In this document: positions 22,658 to 35,900 of the stretch, one piece after another | Position numbering within the stretch: the stretch's first letter is position 1 | Layout: each line of letters starts with the position of its first letter | Source of the DNA: Phallusia mammillata | Lineage: Eukaryota > Chordata > Ascidiacea > Phlebobranchia > Ascidiidae | Assembly (NCBI GenBank): GCA_003260075.1 | Contig: QLIY01000036.1 | Coordinates: forward strand, 62,001-126,000 | Reading direction: 5' to 3' | Length of the DNA: 64,000 bases | Translations under genes and position numbers: made by a program | The notes under the pieces: generated by a model | Seen by the model: the letters and a program-made list of their open reading frames with translations, nothing else | Database searches by the model: none | Told to the model about the DNA's origin: nothing

Positions 22658-24656
22658 TTTACAGACCTGAGGTTCGGCAGCCCCCAAGCACAAGGGATTT
22701 GCTAAACCATTACAGGGAGACAAATATGAACATTTGAAAAGGTGTCAAAACATATAAGTGTAAACAAAGGTGGTTAGACAACTAAATAAATTCGTGATAT
22801 TTTCTTGACACACCTAAATGCATATTCAAAAGATAGAGGTTTCAGATTGTTTTGTTCAGCCAAGTCTGTCCATTCGATAGGCTACTTAGACATTTAGCTG
22901 GATGATCTCTGAAAGCAAAACATCCTTCCTATGCATATTCAAAGACATTCACAACAACTTAATTCGTCAAACAGATTTATACAAATTGTATATGCGGGTT
23001 GATGACCAATGTTAAAAAACATTATTCAGAGAGAAAATAGACATAACAGTAAATCGTTAGACCCTTGGCAGTAAACCTGTTCTTTACATATAGCGGATGT
23101 CTTTAATGCATTAGACACGCGAGGACGGGGAACAGCCGTAGCGGGCAGTAAAGGGAGAATTGAGATAAACAGCGTGGTTGCATCGAAAAAGAAAGAGGCT
23201 TTGCGTTGCGTGCAAATGGGATTTGGTTCGATCCATGCTACACAATATTGACAGCTCGGTGCAAAAGACTCATTCGTCGTAGAGTTGCTGGCCGATGTGC
23301 GACGTAACAAAATCATCGCGGGTTTAATGCAGCAATCAATTATTCAAACACATCCCAACATCGAGTTGTCGTTTTTCAATTGACATCAAAATGTCTCAAA
23401 TCCGCAGTTTATATACTTTCTCACACTATTGCATACTTTTAATGTCTTATTTTACCGATACTGACCATTCTGACCAATCACAAACCAGCTTGTACAAACC
23501 ACGTGACTAATGAGCCAATTAAATGCGCAATACAATTTTTGTAAAAATTCCATGCTATAAAAACTGAGAACAACAAATAATGCCTTTGGTACAAAATGGA
23601 TTAACTAATTTTTTTCAAATTACTGTTTTGCGCTAAAGGTCATTGCCGCAGAACAAAATTCGTTTAGGCCAGTCGCTTTGGCCTAATTTGGGTAATTGAA
23701 TTTACAAAGCCTAACTTCTAAACTGAAGTTTCAACATCAGGACCAACATGCTCGTGAGAGTTGCACAGGTGGGTACTCCCGAGGGAAACTAGTTTTTTTA
23801 ACCGACGCCAACTTGATTATGATCTGATCAAGGTGTAGTATGAGATGTGGTCCAATCCAACGGCTGGAATGCATGTTTATCCGAAATCGTTTTATTGAAA
23901 CCACCAGCCAAATGTCGCTTTCAACCAACAATCATTGTATGTATACGACGATCTTCATTCTCCTGCCGATAACCAAAATCACAAGCAGCCATACCAAAAG
24001 TCGCGTTTATAGGATAATAAGTAGCATTGCTAAGAATGGTAACAGCACGGGTTGGTGGAACTTAAAAAAATGTTCAATACAAGAAAGTAATAAAAACTGT
24101 AAAATAACGTACTTAAGCGTGACAACTCGTTCATTATTAGCAATAAGTTTAAAAACCACGTGAAAAAACGCAAATCGAAAAATCACGCTACTGTCTTTCA
24201 TTAACACGAGGAAGTTAGATTTAAAATTTCACGAAACGCACGAAAAAGTTATTTCGGTAGTCTGACTGCTTTCGGCTCATTTGCGCCCCTGTCATGCGGG
24301 GGTATACGTTTCAGATTCCTTGTCCCTACCAAGCCCGTCCATTCTATACTTAGTCATTTAGCCGGATGATCTTTGAAAGCGGAATGTTACCTGCAGGTAC
24401 TTTCTCCTCACCTTCCCGCCATGTTTGGGAAGCCATTAATTTCAAACGAAAACATTATGTTTCTTCCGCCGTCCTAGCGACTGGCAAGGCGGGAATTACT
24501 CAACGTGCTATTGGTGGAAAATTGGTATAGGTTTAACGTCAAATTAACAGGTGTAAAGTAAGGGTCTTTTCAGGGATTACAGGAACAAGGCTTTTAACGC
24601 CACTTAGTCAGAATAAGTTAAAATACAACTGGTTACCTTTCAAGGCCAGAAAAATG

Positions 24657-24707
24657 AGGCCTAGTTTCAAAGCAGAAAAATGAGGCCTAGTTTCAAGGCA
24701 GAAAAAT
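24657..24707. repeat. Short tandem repeat, about 26-base unit
   Basis: The unit GGCCTAGTTTCAAAGCAGAAAAATGA is repeated with minor change, preceded by a partial unit at about 24642. Confidence 0.8.
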
Positions 24708-26576
24708 ATACATACAAATATCATACAATGGGACTCATGGTAAAAGATAAAACATGTTCCGGTTGATGACCAAGCTAAAACACTGGGTAAACGAGAGATA
24801 CTAAAAAGCGACTACAACATTTTTTCAGTGTGAACATCCCCAATCTTTACTGGACAAATTAGCAAGCATCAAAAGCGAAAGATGAAGAACCTCTTTCCTA
24901 ATACTAAAACATGAAATCAAGAGAAGAAACTGAGCGATCTGCAACATACAAAACCTCACTGTAAAAACTGAAGCAGAGATCATAAAATTAAGGTAACTGC
25001 AACATTCTAAATATCTCTTGATAGGTGTCATGCAATCAAAGAGCTGAATCAAAATGCAAAACCTTACTTATAACTTTAACTGGTGTCACAAAACTAAATT
25101 AAGTACAACATGCAAAACTCTTTTTCAAAAACTTAAAATCCCCCCCCCCCCAAATCCACTTATGGGAGAGATCTAAAAAAAGGTTCAAAATTCTACTTTG
25201 CAAAAATCCCAACTATTTATACCCAAAACGCCAAAGTGCAATGCGGTTCTTCGTACGCATTACGTCTCCACTTTTCAGCCACGCAAAAAATTTACGGTTC
25301 AGGTAACAAGGCGTCGACTCCGCGCAAATAGACAATGGGGGCGTACAGGCGTCAGAATTCACTTTCCGCTCAATAGCCGCGGTTTTACGGCGATACACAG
25401 TGATAAATATCTCGAAATGGAACTAAATTATAAAATTATAAGGAACTGAAGTTAGGTAAAACATTTGTATATTCCATATGACTGATTCTGTTACTCGGCA
25501 AAATATTTTCCATTCTCAGTTATCTCTAAATGGGAATTATAAAACTATAGTTATAGATGTATCTGCCAGTGCAGGGACACATTGATCACGTGTATAGTCT
25601 GTCACGTTATAGATTACGGTAATGTTAGTAGTTCCGTCCTGATATTCTCGACAACGATTAGCAATGTACCACTGACGATGCAACAACATAAAAAAGATTT
25701 GTTAAAGTGAAGTTCATTACTAGGTTGCTAAAAGAGACCACAAAAGGCGTGTATTAATGCCACGTTTCCACAATAGTTGACATTTGTGCAACGCATGTTT
25801 TAAAGGTTAAAAAAAACTATCATGTTCTCTGAACAACAAACAATCGCATTTACATACACTTCATGCTGTAAGCATATGTTTTGTGTGTGAAATCTAAGGG
25901 TCCAATTCTGAGACAAGGAGCTGTGCCAAATAAAAGCTCATATATGTGACTTTATAGTTATGCAGTAGCGCCTCTACCACCTATATGGCATTTAAAAAAG
26001 GAAGTTTCCGGTTTGCACCGGCCAGTGTCTCCCTCCACAAACAAACACCACGTCTTGCAGCATCATCGATTGTTCTGCCGCCTAGTTACGTTTGATTGAC
26101 AGCCGGGGAATTTTGTGTACAAGGCGGATGTTCTCGGCGCAGTCGTGAATGCCCAGACGTGCGACGTACGTTGAAAAATGACATAGACTGAAGTAAACAT
26201 GACCAGTTTTGTTACGCGACTCTTTCGGAAAGTTTGAGTAAAATTGACTTGATTCGGGCCTGGCTTTACACTAGGCCACAGTTGTGTCATAATTTTACGT
26301 TGGTAAAACTAAATTTTGGGCCGATGTTTCAAAATAAACTCGATTGTGGGCGTATTCTTATGGGTTCGAATTTGCTTACAACTCAAAGTACGGTAAAGTT
26401 GAAAAACAAACTTGAAAGCAACAGTCTGCATTCATAGCACCATAACTGCTCCCATAGGTTAGGAATATTTCTGCAAAATCGAAGGATTATAACTTCCGGA
26501 GAGGGGGGACCCGTAAAGCAAGTGCTACCGATAAACACATGCAACACCGAGATTTTTTACACAGGTAGTTCTAGAA

Positions 26577-26956
26577 CAGTGGTTCCCAACCTTTCGTGGA
26601 CCGTGGCCCACTTAAAGTAACTTTTTGGCCTCGTGGCCCCCTTCAAGTTACCATGTTAGGACCTGTGGCCCCCTTAAAATGTAGATAGCAATCTCGCGTT
26701 GGAATGCGGTATTAATTTTGGCCTTAAACAGGTCTAATAAGAGTAAATGAGCTTGATAAAGCTCACTATAACCAAATAATATGTAAAATAGTCGATTAAT
26801 TTTGGGAATAAAGTTAAAGTGAAAATGTCNTTCGGGAATAAAGTTAAAGTGAAAATGACTTTTAGTGGGTGTTTCTTGTGAATCTACGCCCGTGGCCCCC
26901 CGGAACACAGCTCGTGGCCCCCCTGGGGGGCCATGGGCCCTGGTTGGGAACCACTG
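26577..26956. mobile_element. hAT-family MITE (380 bp) with perfect target duplication
   Basis: Perfect inverted ends CAGTGGTTCCCAACC and GGTTGGGAACCACTG are flanked by the identical octamer TTCTAGAA (26569-26576 and 26957-26964). The interior contains repeated GTGGCCCCC blocks on both sides. It contains the undetermined base at 26830, flanked by a 27-base direct repeat. There is no coding frame. Confidence 0.92.
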
Positions 26957-26971
26957 TTCTAGAACATATCA

Positions 26972-27190
26972 CAGGGGTAAGCAACATTTTAAGCGACGCG
27001 TGTCAATTTACTTGTTATTTCCATGTGGTAACGACTTCGCGTGCCAACATTTTTCTGATTAAATAGTGGTTTGTTCCAGCTGATATCAATAGTTAAACAG
27101 AAAGGCAAAATTTGTGCGTATGGGCTGGATTTCAGGACTATTAAATGATAAACAACTGAAAACTGGCGACGTAACTGTTGCCGACCTCTG
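26972..27190. mobile_element. Degenerate hAT-like MITE, family of the element at 46379-46680
   Basis: It begins CAGGGGTAAGCAAC and ends GTTGCCGACCTCTG. The internal block GTCAATTTACTTGTTATTTC matches the element at 46379-46680 almost exactly. Flanking octamers match only partly, so this is the older copy. It sits a few bases from the preceding hAT element. Confidence 0.65.
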
Positions 27191-30100
27191 GCATAACGTG
27201 TTCAACAATGAAACATGTTATGTGAGAACTACAAATGTTGGGTAAGCTCGGCATTCAAGCAGTCCATACCACTTAAATGTTAATGCTATAGTTCCATAGC
27301 TAAGTGGCAAAAAAGGGGAAAATTAAAGGTTTAACATGTTAATATGTATCCTAAAAAACATTACTAAATTTTTAGCATATATCTAATAAATCACAAAGCA
27401 TGTTAAGAATGACACTTGCATATGACTTTATAAATGCTATGCGATTGAAACATGACTACCAGAAAGCTTTTGTAAAGAATAAATACATGGGTTTAGGCGG
27501 TATATGCTTATGTGAGATTGGCAGAAATAAGTTCGCACGTCCTACTTCACAACCACGTCGAAACGACCAAATGCAAGTCATCAGATAAAGTGGGGCCCGA
27601 AGAAAAAAGCATTGAACTTTAGTGTGAACCATTATTACGGCTGGGCGCACAGCAAATGGTTAATGCACAATTTTTTGATCATTATGGTTGTGTCCATCGA
27701 TGGTTTGCCTTGTAAGTTGGGCGTTTACCTGTCTGCAAATGAAGCACAAAGTTCCAAACACGTTTTGAACACATCAAGATTTCGTGCACAATACAATGGG
27801 TTATCACCACGGAAGGCATTTCATATTGCGACGAAGTGTAGAAACGTTTTGTTACGGCAAGGTCACCTGTGTGTAGAAAAGGGAATCAAATGCAGTAAAT
27901 GCAAACTGGGCTCAAATTACCCAAAAGTTTGATTGTGCAACCGATATCCGTAATATTGAGAAATCGAAATAAACCATGCATCACTGGAGAGTAAACCCAA
28001 AATAATTATGGGAAACACTGAAAACTAACAATAGGTAGTTACAACGTTCTTTGATGCCCGTCGTGTTGACATCAAGCGCAGCGGACCGGTTAGTTATTTT
28101 TTCCAGAAAGAAAACATTGCAAATGAGAAGTGAAAAACGTTAATTAAAATAAAAAATGCCGGAAAACCAAAATATTAATATACGCTACAAAAACAATAGT
28201 ATAACTCTATACGTAGACAACTCAAACAATTAAGCTTATCAACTATTCGGTAAATAACAGGTGTTCAAACCTAAAGCCGGGACATTTGCACGCGATTTTA
28301 GTTTTGCACACAAAAAGTTGTCCAGAAAAACGTTGCACAGTCATGGAGCTGTTGAATAATAACAGTGAAAAACCGCTACCATAGTTGTTATGCCCTATTG
28401 AAACTGCCATCGCCCGTACCCGGGAACAGTTTCGCTACAACAACTGACGAATTGAATTTTAATTACACGATCTGGAGTTAAATAGGAAATCAATGTGTTT
28501 TCGTAGTCACTATATAGGACATTTCCAGTTTGATCAATACATGGACTTACTATTTTTTGAAAACTGATGTTAAAAAGTGCTCTGCTCTCTGTACAAACCA
28601 AGTTATACTTGGACGTTAATGAGACTTGTATTTATCGCATACGTTGAAATCTAGTTTAACAACAGATTTGTGGAAATCAGTATATTCCAAGCGTTATGTA
28701 ATAACCAACCCCTTTCATAAGTTTATCGAGGATGTAGACCACCAACAAAAGTAATTTCTTCAAGGCAACTTGAAAAACCTTGACATTAACGGACCTCTGG
28801 TATTATAGCATAGTTTCAATTCTGTGGTTGAACGTTGTAGATAAGTGAAAACAAATAGCCAACAACGATCACTTGTGAATTATTCAAAGGCCTGATAAAC
28901 GATCTGCTTCAGACGAGAGTTGCCCAAGAAGTAATCCTGTTGTTTTTGGCACGAACTATTTCCACCACATACCTTAGCACAACAAAGTAAACCAACAGTT
29001 TGTTCCAAGTTACCAAGCTATACTTGCTAATATGCCGCAATGTCTTTCGAACAGTTACGTTCAAAAACACTAAACTTGATTCGATTAACAAATATTTTTA
29101 CGATCAATGGAAACCAAACGGGATTCAGGAGAGATACACAACTTTTGCCAAAGCAATTATATTTCTAAGCTGTGTTTCGGGGTTTGAAATGACAAATATC
29201 ACGGCCCAAATAGACGTAAAAAGGCGACATGATTTATACGTTTTCGGCAAAGGCCATCATCACATCAGCCACATCAGTTACACCCGTTTATAACCACTTA
29301 AGACGCATAAAGGATTGATAAGAGGTGCGAACGTTAATATATAATAAAAAGACAAGCACCTGAAAAAGGAGTTCAACCAAGGGTGTATGCGGTTGAGAAG
29401 AAAACAACACCTCTGCATTAGCTCGCAGATAATGCAATTACAAAGCTGACAGAGGCACTGGAGCGGGCTGTCCTGGGTTGTTGACACCTTTCGTCCATTG
29501 AATGCCGACAAAGATGTAGGAAACGGCTACACCGTGCTATACGCCAGCTTGGTCGCCGATTTACCACGAATTGTGACACGGTGCGGGAATACGGAAGCCG
29601 TTTTCCCGCAGGAGAAACCATCGTGTCGAAAGAGAAAACAACACCTTTAGCATCCACCCTTTTTCTAGTTAGTGTTGCAAAACAACCTACTAGCGTGCAA
29701 AAAATTGCAGCGTTGTTATAAAATGCGCAGTACCGAGATCATAGTGTTTAGCTGCTGCATTTGCATTCATTTTACGTCATAGGCTTTCAGCATTATTCCT
29801 TGAAGTTTCTTTACCAACCATACAGCAATGTGCAACCAGCATGTTTCAAACGCGGTGGTTTCAACAAGAACATAAAACACGTACATACTTAGGCTGTAGT
29901 GGTCATTTCGAAAACAGTTATAGCAGTATTTATGATATCAACAGAAGTGTTTGACTTCCAAGCATTTTTTTAAGGAATTGAATAACAGAAAAAGAATATA
30001 TATGTAAAAGGTTGTAAACATGTGGGATTTGCAAATTGCATTAGAACATACCATGACCTTATAATGTGGAACGCTGAAAATATGCTAAAAGTCGATGGAA

Positions 30101-32932
30101 CTGGCAGATGCGAACAAATTACAGCGATCGGATTGCTAAGATTAGATTATACACCGTTTTGGGATCAAATTTCGGTCGCTTACGAACCCTGCAAGGTGCT
30201 GTGATATAACAACGCTCAGGCATGAATATTGTAACAGAAAAATCTTTCCGAAGATAACTTAACGATAATAGAGTGTTAATGATAAGTTACAGCATTACTC
30301 TTTTTTGTATTGCAAATTGTCAGCCTACAAACCACGTTATCAAGGCAAAAGCCAGACAAACTCTGCAAGGGACATAATAACACAGGAAAGACATGTATGT
30401 CTTACTGCCCTCTAGCGAACACCAATTTTTAAAACACAATTTCGCTTGGAGCGCTTGTAAAACAACGGGCAAAGGATATGTATGCTTTGCGAAGACAAAA
30501 TTATGTTTTGTGAAGGGAACCTTACAACGTTATGAAGAATGCATATCTGTATGCAGAATGTAGAAGCAATGTTACTAATATGTTAGTAAAGTGTGCGTTT
30601 ACATGTTTACACAAGTTTGATTGTAAGTTAAGTAGATCATAACTTGTTTAATTTTTTTACCTGAGATGCATGCCAATCTAGATGCCAGTATGCTTGTTTG
30701 TTTTTGTTTCATCATCGCCACATTTCTAAAAAATAAATAAAACTTTTGTTAAAGAAACAAAGCTCGGCACTGAAAACACCTTACATACAAGGTTTAGAAC
30801 AAAAACAGTCTGAATTTATATAACTTAGTTTAAAACAAATAGGCAAAATAGGCATACGAAACAATGACAACATTAAAACTCGAAATAAACTGAAACCCAA
30901 GTATCAAAAGTTTGTGAAAACAAGCCTTTGAACCAACGTACGAAATATATTTTGACATCAGAAAAGACATTTCACAAAAACCTTCAGCTAAGTTTTACGC
31001 ATAGGAACAAAATTTGATGATTTAGGACCTCATGCAGCGTCAAAGAGAACTACTGGATACGGTGAAGAATGAAAACAACAGCGCGAAAAATGAGATCAGC
31101 AGCCGTAAGTTTACCGCAAATAAAAACCGCGACAAACAGGGGATTAGAGAATCGTGAGCTTTTGAAAACTACCGCCGCCGACCTGCGTACACTTAACCAG
31201 TAAAGGAGACGTTTTGTCCGCCTGACAGGTTGCACCAATTCCAAATTGACTCGTTGATGATGGATCAGGTTGCTTTGGACTCTTTTGGCAGTATAAATGT
31301 GGGTCAGGGTTCGATCAAGTTTCACGTAACTGTGGAAGAGGATATGCACTGAATGCAGTCAAACGCTATCGTTGTAATCGCCGTATTGTCCCCTCTTGCG
31401 CTTTTGGCTAAACAGCAACAAATATTTTTAAGTAGGCGCAAGTTCACAGACAAGCAAAACAGCCAAGGACTGAACACGTTAACTCGAATGTACGGTTATA
31501 GTCAAAAGCTTAACGGTATAGCTGTGGTACTTCGCAGGGCACTTAGAAATATAGTGCAGAATACAGTAAAGGTGTTTGCTATTCATAAATATCTTGAATG
31601 GTCATATCAGTTCCGAGATGGCGTCCGTACATCATTAAACTAGTTCGTGAATAGGAGTATCCAGTTTAGGTGGTTAGATGTTAAGCAATATGACAAAAAT
31701 GTAACACAATATCAATAAAAAACATATGACGTAAGTATAGATTTAACAGTTTCAAGTGTTGAAATAGAGTGCATCGCATGGACAGTTTTCTACACACAAC
31801 AAAAGTTTTAAAACGCACTTTGTTGAAACTAAACCCACAGATTATGCCATTTTTCCACACCATAAGTGGCAGAGATTTTCGAAAGAAGGCCGCAATTTGA
31901 CATTGTTGCAGCACAGTAGCAATGGAAAAAGAGCAGAGCAACAACAAAATGTACAAAGGTATCAAAAGTTGGCGCTTTGTTGAATTTAGTCTTGAGACGG
32001 TTACTAACAGGCAGTAGTTGATTTTTAAAGCTCGAACATGTCGGTATGCCATTTTACAACAGTTTTTGATAGACGAGAGTCATAAAACGATTCATAGTTA
32101 GACAACGATATAATAGTTGTCATAAAACTTTCGATCTAAATCGTATGTTGCCACTGAAGAGTATCCCAGACAACGAGTGAAGTTTTCTATTAACTCGACA
32201 CAGCTTGGCAACAAAAAATGCTACCTCGGTTCCTATATAACCTATGCGGTTGATGGGTTATTTGGCTTGCAACAAGAAAACAGTGATCAGTGTAAGACAC
32301 ATGATAGTGCAAACTGTTGAAATTACAAAACAGACGTAAGATTTATACGAAGCAAGCCATCGTGCTTACTGGTACATCAGATACCACTAGTTTACAAATA
32401 GCAAAACTGAAATTTTAGGCAGTTAGGCAAGACATATTTTACAGATTACTTTCAGTCTTTGAGCAAAGCAAATCACCATTGCAGTGGTCTGAAGTTAAAG
32501 GTAAAGAAATAAGACGTAAAAGCATTCACAAAGGTGCAAATGTCAGAGGTTGGTTAGGCAAAGAGCTATGTACGTTAGTTAGGAAATGGATCTACATACA
32601 AGTAAAAAATCCCCCAAAACGCAAAAATCGTCAATACGGAAACTGTTGGGAAATGATCAAACCGCAACTTAAAAGTTAAACAGCGGTCGGAAGGGGGCGT
32701 TTCCACTTGTGTAGTTCTGTTAATTGTTTTTCGTAGCAACAAAACTAAGGATGCTAAACAAACTTTATTCGTAGTAGCAAACTGGGTACTAATGATACTC
32801 ATCTTTTGGTGGGCGAATCATTAGAAAAATTACAAGTTCTTTAACTGCAACGAGTATTTTCTATAGCTTTACATCATTTAGACGAAGAGTTTATCAAAAA
32901 TTCAAAGTGTAGGTGAAGAGTAAACCTAAATC

Positions 32933-35900
32933 ATGACCACCGCGGGACCATCGGAAACAACAGGGTTGTTAACAACACGACAAACTCTTCTTCCAGAAGC
33001 AGGATTGGAAACAGCCGATATTGCTGTGATTGCGGTGTACTTTGTGCTGATCTTAGCAGTTGGTTTGTGGGTAAGTTGTTTTGGTAAAGAGAGGAGAAAA
33101 AAGTTTACTTGTGATTTGATTAACTGTGGGCAAAATTTACGGGCTTGAAATTGCATTGAAGATTGAGATAGAAAAAACATTACTAAAAAGCATATCCATT
33201 TCAAGAAAGCTCGCTGGTTAAACAAGAAGCATTTATATATTTTTTAATTTAAAAAGTATGCTAAATGCGTATTTAATATAGGTTTACAACAAAATATCTA
33301 AACAGTAAGCATTATGCACAAGTTTAACATTTCATATTGATGCTTTTACAAGGCCACTCGCAATATGTTTTGATTTGACTTTGTTACAAACACATATGAC
33401 CTGTCGAGAGCAGTAAGCGAATCAGAACGTGCATTAAGTGTCGTAAGGCCAAGCGGAAAGCAGACAACGAGGTCTGTGCCCTTTCAGAATAACAACACGT
33501 TTGTACCCATTCGACTTTTCTTGAATGGCAAAGCACAATTTTCGTGACGGGTTTACAAAGTCGTGAGGAACTTCCATAATTACGTGTGGCAAAAACTTGG
33601 TGCCTCATGTGTTGCAAAGGCGGTGCAAGGTTGCGTACACTTATGTTGTAATTACCAAAGCAAAGCCGTGCCCAAAACATGTATGAGTGCATTTGCTGGT
33701 GCAAAACGTAACGTTGTGTTTTACAGTGTTCTGTCACCGTAAGCATTTGCTGGTACAAAACGTAACGTTGTGTTTTACAGTGTTCTGTCACCATAAGCAA
33801 AATAATGTATGGCATAACTGTATAGATTAACAACATTATGTGAATATATCCGACTTATTCCGTCGTTTTGTTTGGTGAACAAATTTGAATGCAGAGTAAA
33901 CGCAAAAAGATGTTTGCAAATAAACGACTTTTCACTCAGTCTTGAGCGTTTGTAACGTGTTGAAATGTACACCGCAAATGCGTTACAGCAGAACCTTATA
34001 CCACAAAGTGATCCAAAGAAAATATCTTGAAGAGAATTGAAGAAAACCATTATCTTTCAGGCGATGTGCCGAACAGACAGGAGCAATGTAAGCGGATTTT
34101 TCCTCGCCGGAAGAAACATCACATGGTTTCCCGTTGGAGCTTCCCTCTTCAGCAGTAATATCGGAAGTGGACATTTTGTCGGTTTAGCTGGAACCGGAGC
34201 AGCTGCGGGAATAGCAGTTGGAGCATTCGAATGGAATGTAAGTGACTGGAAGGACCAAGTTGACAGATGATTTATTAAACTGAGATTTGGAACTACATAG
34301 CCAATCTGTCACTTTATGAATATCCCAAATATCCCTTTTCATTGTGAATGTTTTAAAAGTACTGCTTACAAACTAGTGGATCTAAAGTGAGTTTTGCAAT
34401 TATGTTGGGTTTGTCTAAAAAGGCAAAAAGGCATTTTTACTAACAGTACACGTTCTTTGGCCTTTTCCAGGTCATTGCTTGTAACACCATGGATATGCCA
34501 CACAAGCTTTCAATATCAACACTATACAGAACTTTGCGAGCCCATTGGTTTTCAGCTTAAGCTATAACTCTGAAATTCATAAAAATTTGTTATTAGGCGA
34601 TGCTGACCCTTGTTCTGCTTGGTTGGATATTCGCTCCTGTTTACATTGCGGCTGGTGTCGTCACAATGCCCGAATACTTGCAAAAGCGATTTGGCGGACA
34701 AAGAATACAAGTCTACCTCTCTGTTTTGTCCTTGTTACTTTACATCTTCACTAAAGTGTCGGTAAGTACAGTGCATCTGTGGCAATAACCGTAGCGTATA
34801 AAAACACTTCTTGCGGCAAATTTTCGCGTTGTAAGAGAAGAATTGTAGTAATTTTGAACTGATTGAAATACATCCCATTTTGTGCCCTTAACCAGTAATG
34901 TTGGCCCATAGTAACAGCACCAGTGCAGTTTAAATAAAACTAGAAGGGTGGCTTAGCACATATTGCCCTTGCATATACACTATGACCGTCCTATTTTGAA
35001 ACATTGATATATTTCCTATGCTTATTTTATATTGGGTCCCATACCATCCACTGTCATTTATAACCTTAGTTGTTTCTGCAAGCAGAAACTCATGGGTCCC
35101 CACACATGCAAAGTTGTAGATAATGCATTTCAAGAGATAACCATGTGAAAGTTTAGTGTTGTAAGGTAAAACGCAGTGATCGGGACTGGGCCTAAATATT
35201 AATACTATGTATAGTACAAACTATATAAATTTAGATTCACCCCAGGTATTGTTTGAAGTATGTCCTATTTAACGTTCTTTTTCAAAGAAACGAAGGAGTA
35301 AGTAGTGGCATAATGGGGTAAAACAAAAAATGAATAGCAAATTCTACAAGCTGTCCAATTTTCATTCAATTCGAACATTGTGAAAAGGGTTACACATTTT
35401 AGAGATTAGTTGGTTAAGTTGTGGTGCTACAGGGCAAAACATAACATTTGAGGACTTAGTATGTTTAATAAACTTTGCAAATTTCATATAATTAGGACGT
35501 TTTTTAAAAGTTCATTTATTTTAGGGGGCTAGTTAAGTAAATGTTGGGGCTACAAGGTAAAACACATCAATTGAAACCTACAAATAGCATAGTCCACATA
35601 CTACCCAAATTTTATCCAATCCCGACACTGTTTAAAAAACTGACCCATTTTAGGGGGCTAGTAGGGTAACTAATGGGGTCCGACACACAAACTAAAAAAA
35701 TATGAAACCTCAATGACTCAATCAATAGTACTGCAAAATTTCAGCCAAATCCGCCAATGTTTAAAATGTCGACCACTAGAGGTGTTTTGAGCAACAACCG
35801 TTAATGTTTCTGACGTCATAGGGCTGTTAACAAGCCCCTAACTGCCATGGCGCAAAAACGACCACCAAGCAACCCACCAACGAGCAACATACAACTGGTT

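Larger units (their letters stand above)
14826..32932. other. Long intergenic interval with repeats and no recognised gene
   Basis: About 18 kb in which I recognise no gene. Open frames are short, overlap on both strands and lack linked splice sites. The identifiable content is repeats: a C tract at 16974-17053, a hammerhead ribozyme at 17966-18015, hAT-type elements at 18325-18642, about 22326-22657, 26577-26956 and 26972-27190, and tandem repeats near 20.9 and 24.7 kb. Short candidate frames (17243-17407 with a signal-like N-terminus, 22057-22221, 27612-27932, 28395-28601) are not convincing enough to call genes. Confidence 0.55.

Noticed and set aside
27612-27932. 106-codon open frame with several cysteines near its end
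   Set aside because: No recognisable family, no linked splice sites, and overlapping frames of similar length occur nearby on the other strand.
28395-28601. Minus-strand frame with an ectodomain-like composition (SCCSETVPGYG)
   Set aside because: Short, without a convincing donor or neighbouring exons; too weak to call a receptor paralogue.
29418-29657. GC-richer minus-strand frame of 79 codons
   Set aside because: The surrounding sequence looks repeat-like (AGAAAACAACACCT at both ends), and the frame has no similarity I recognise.
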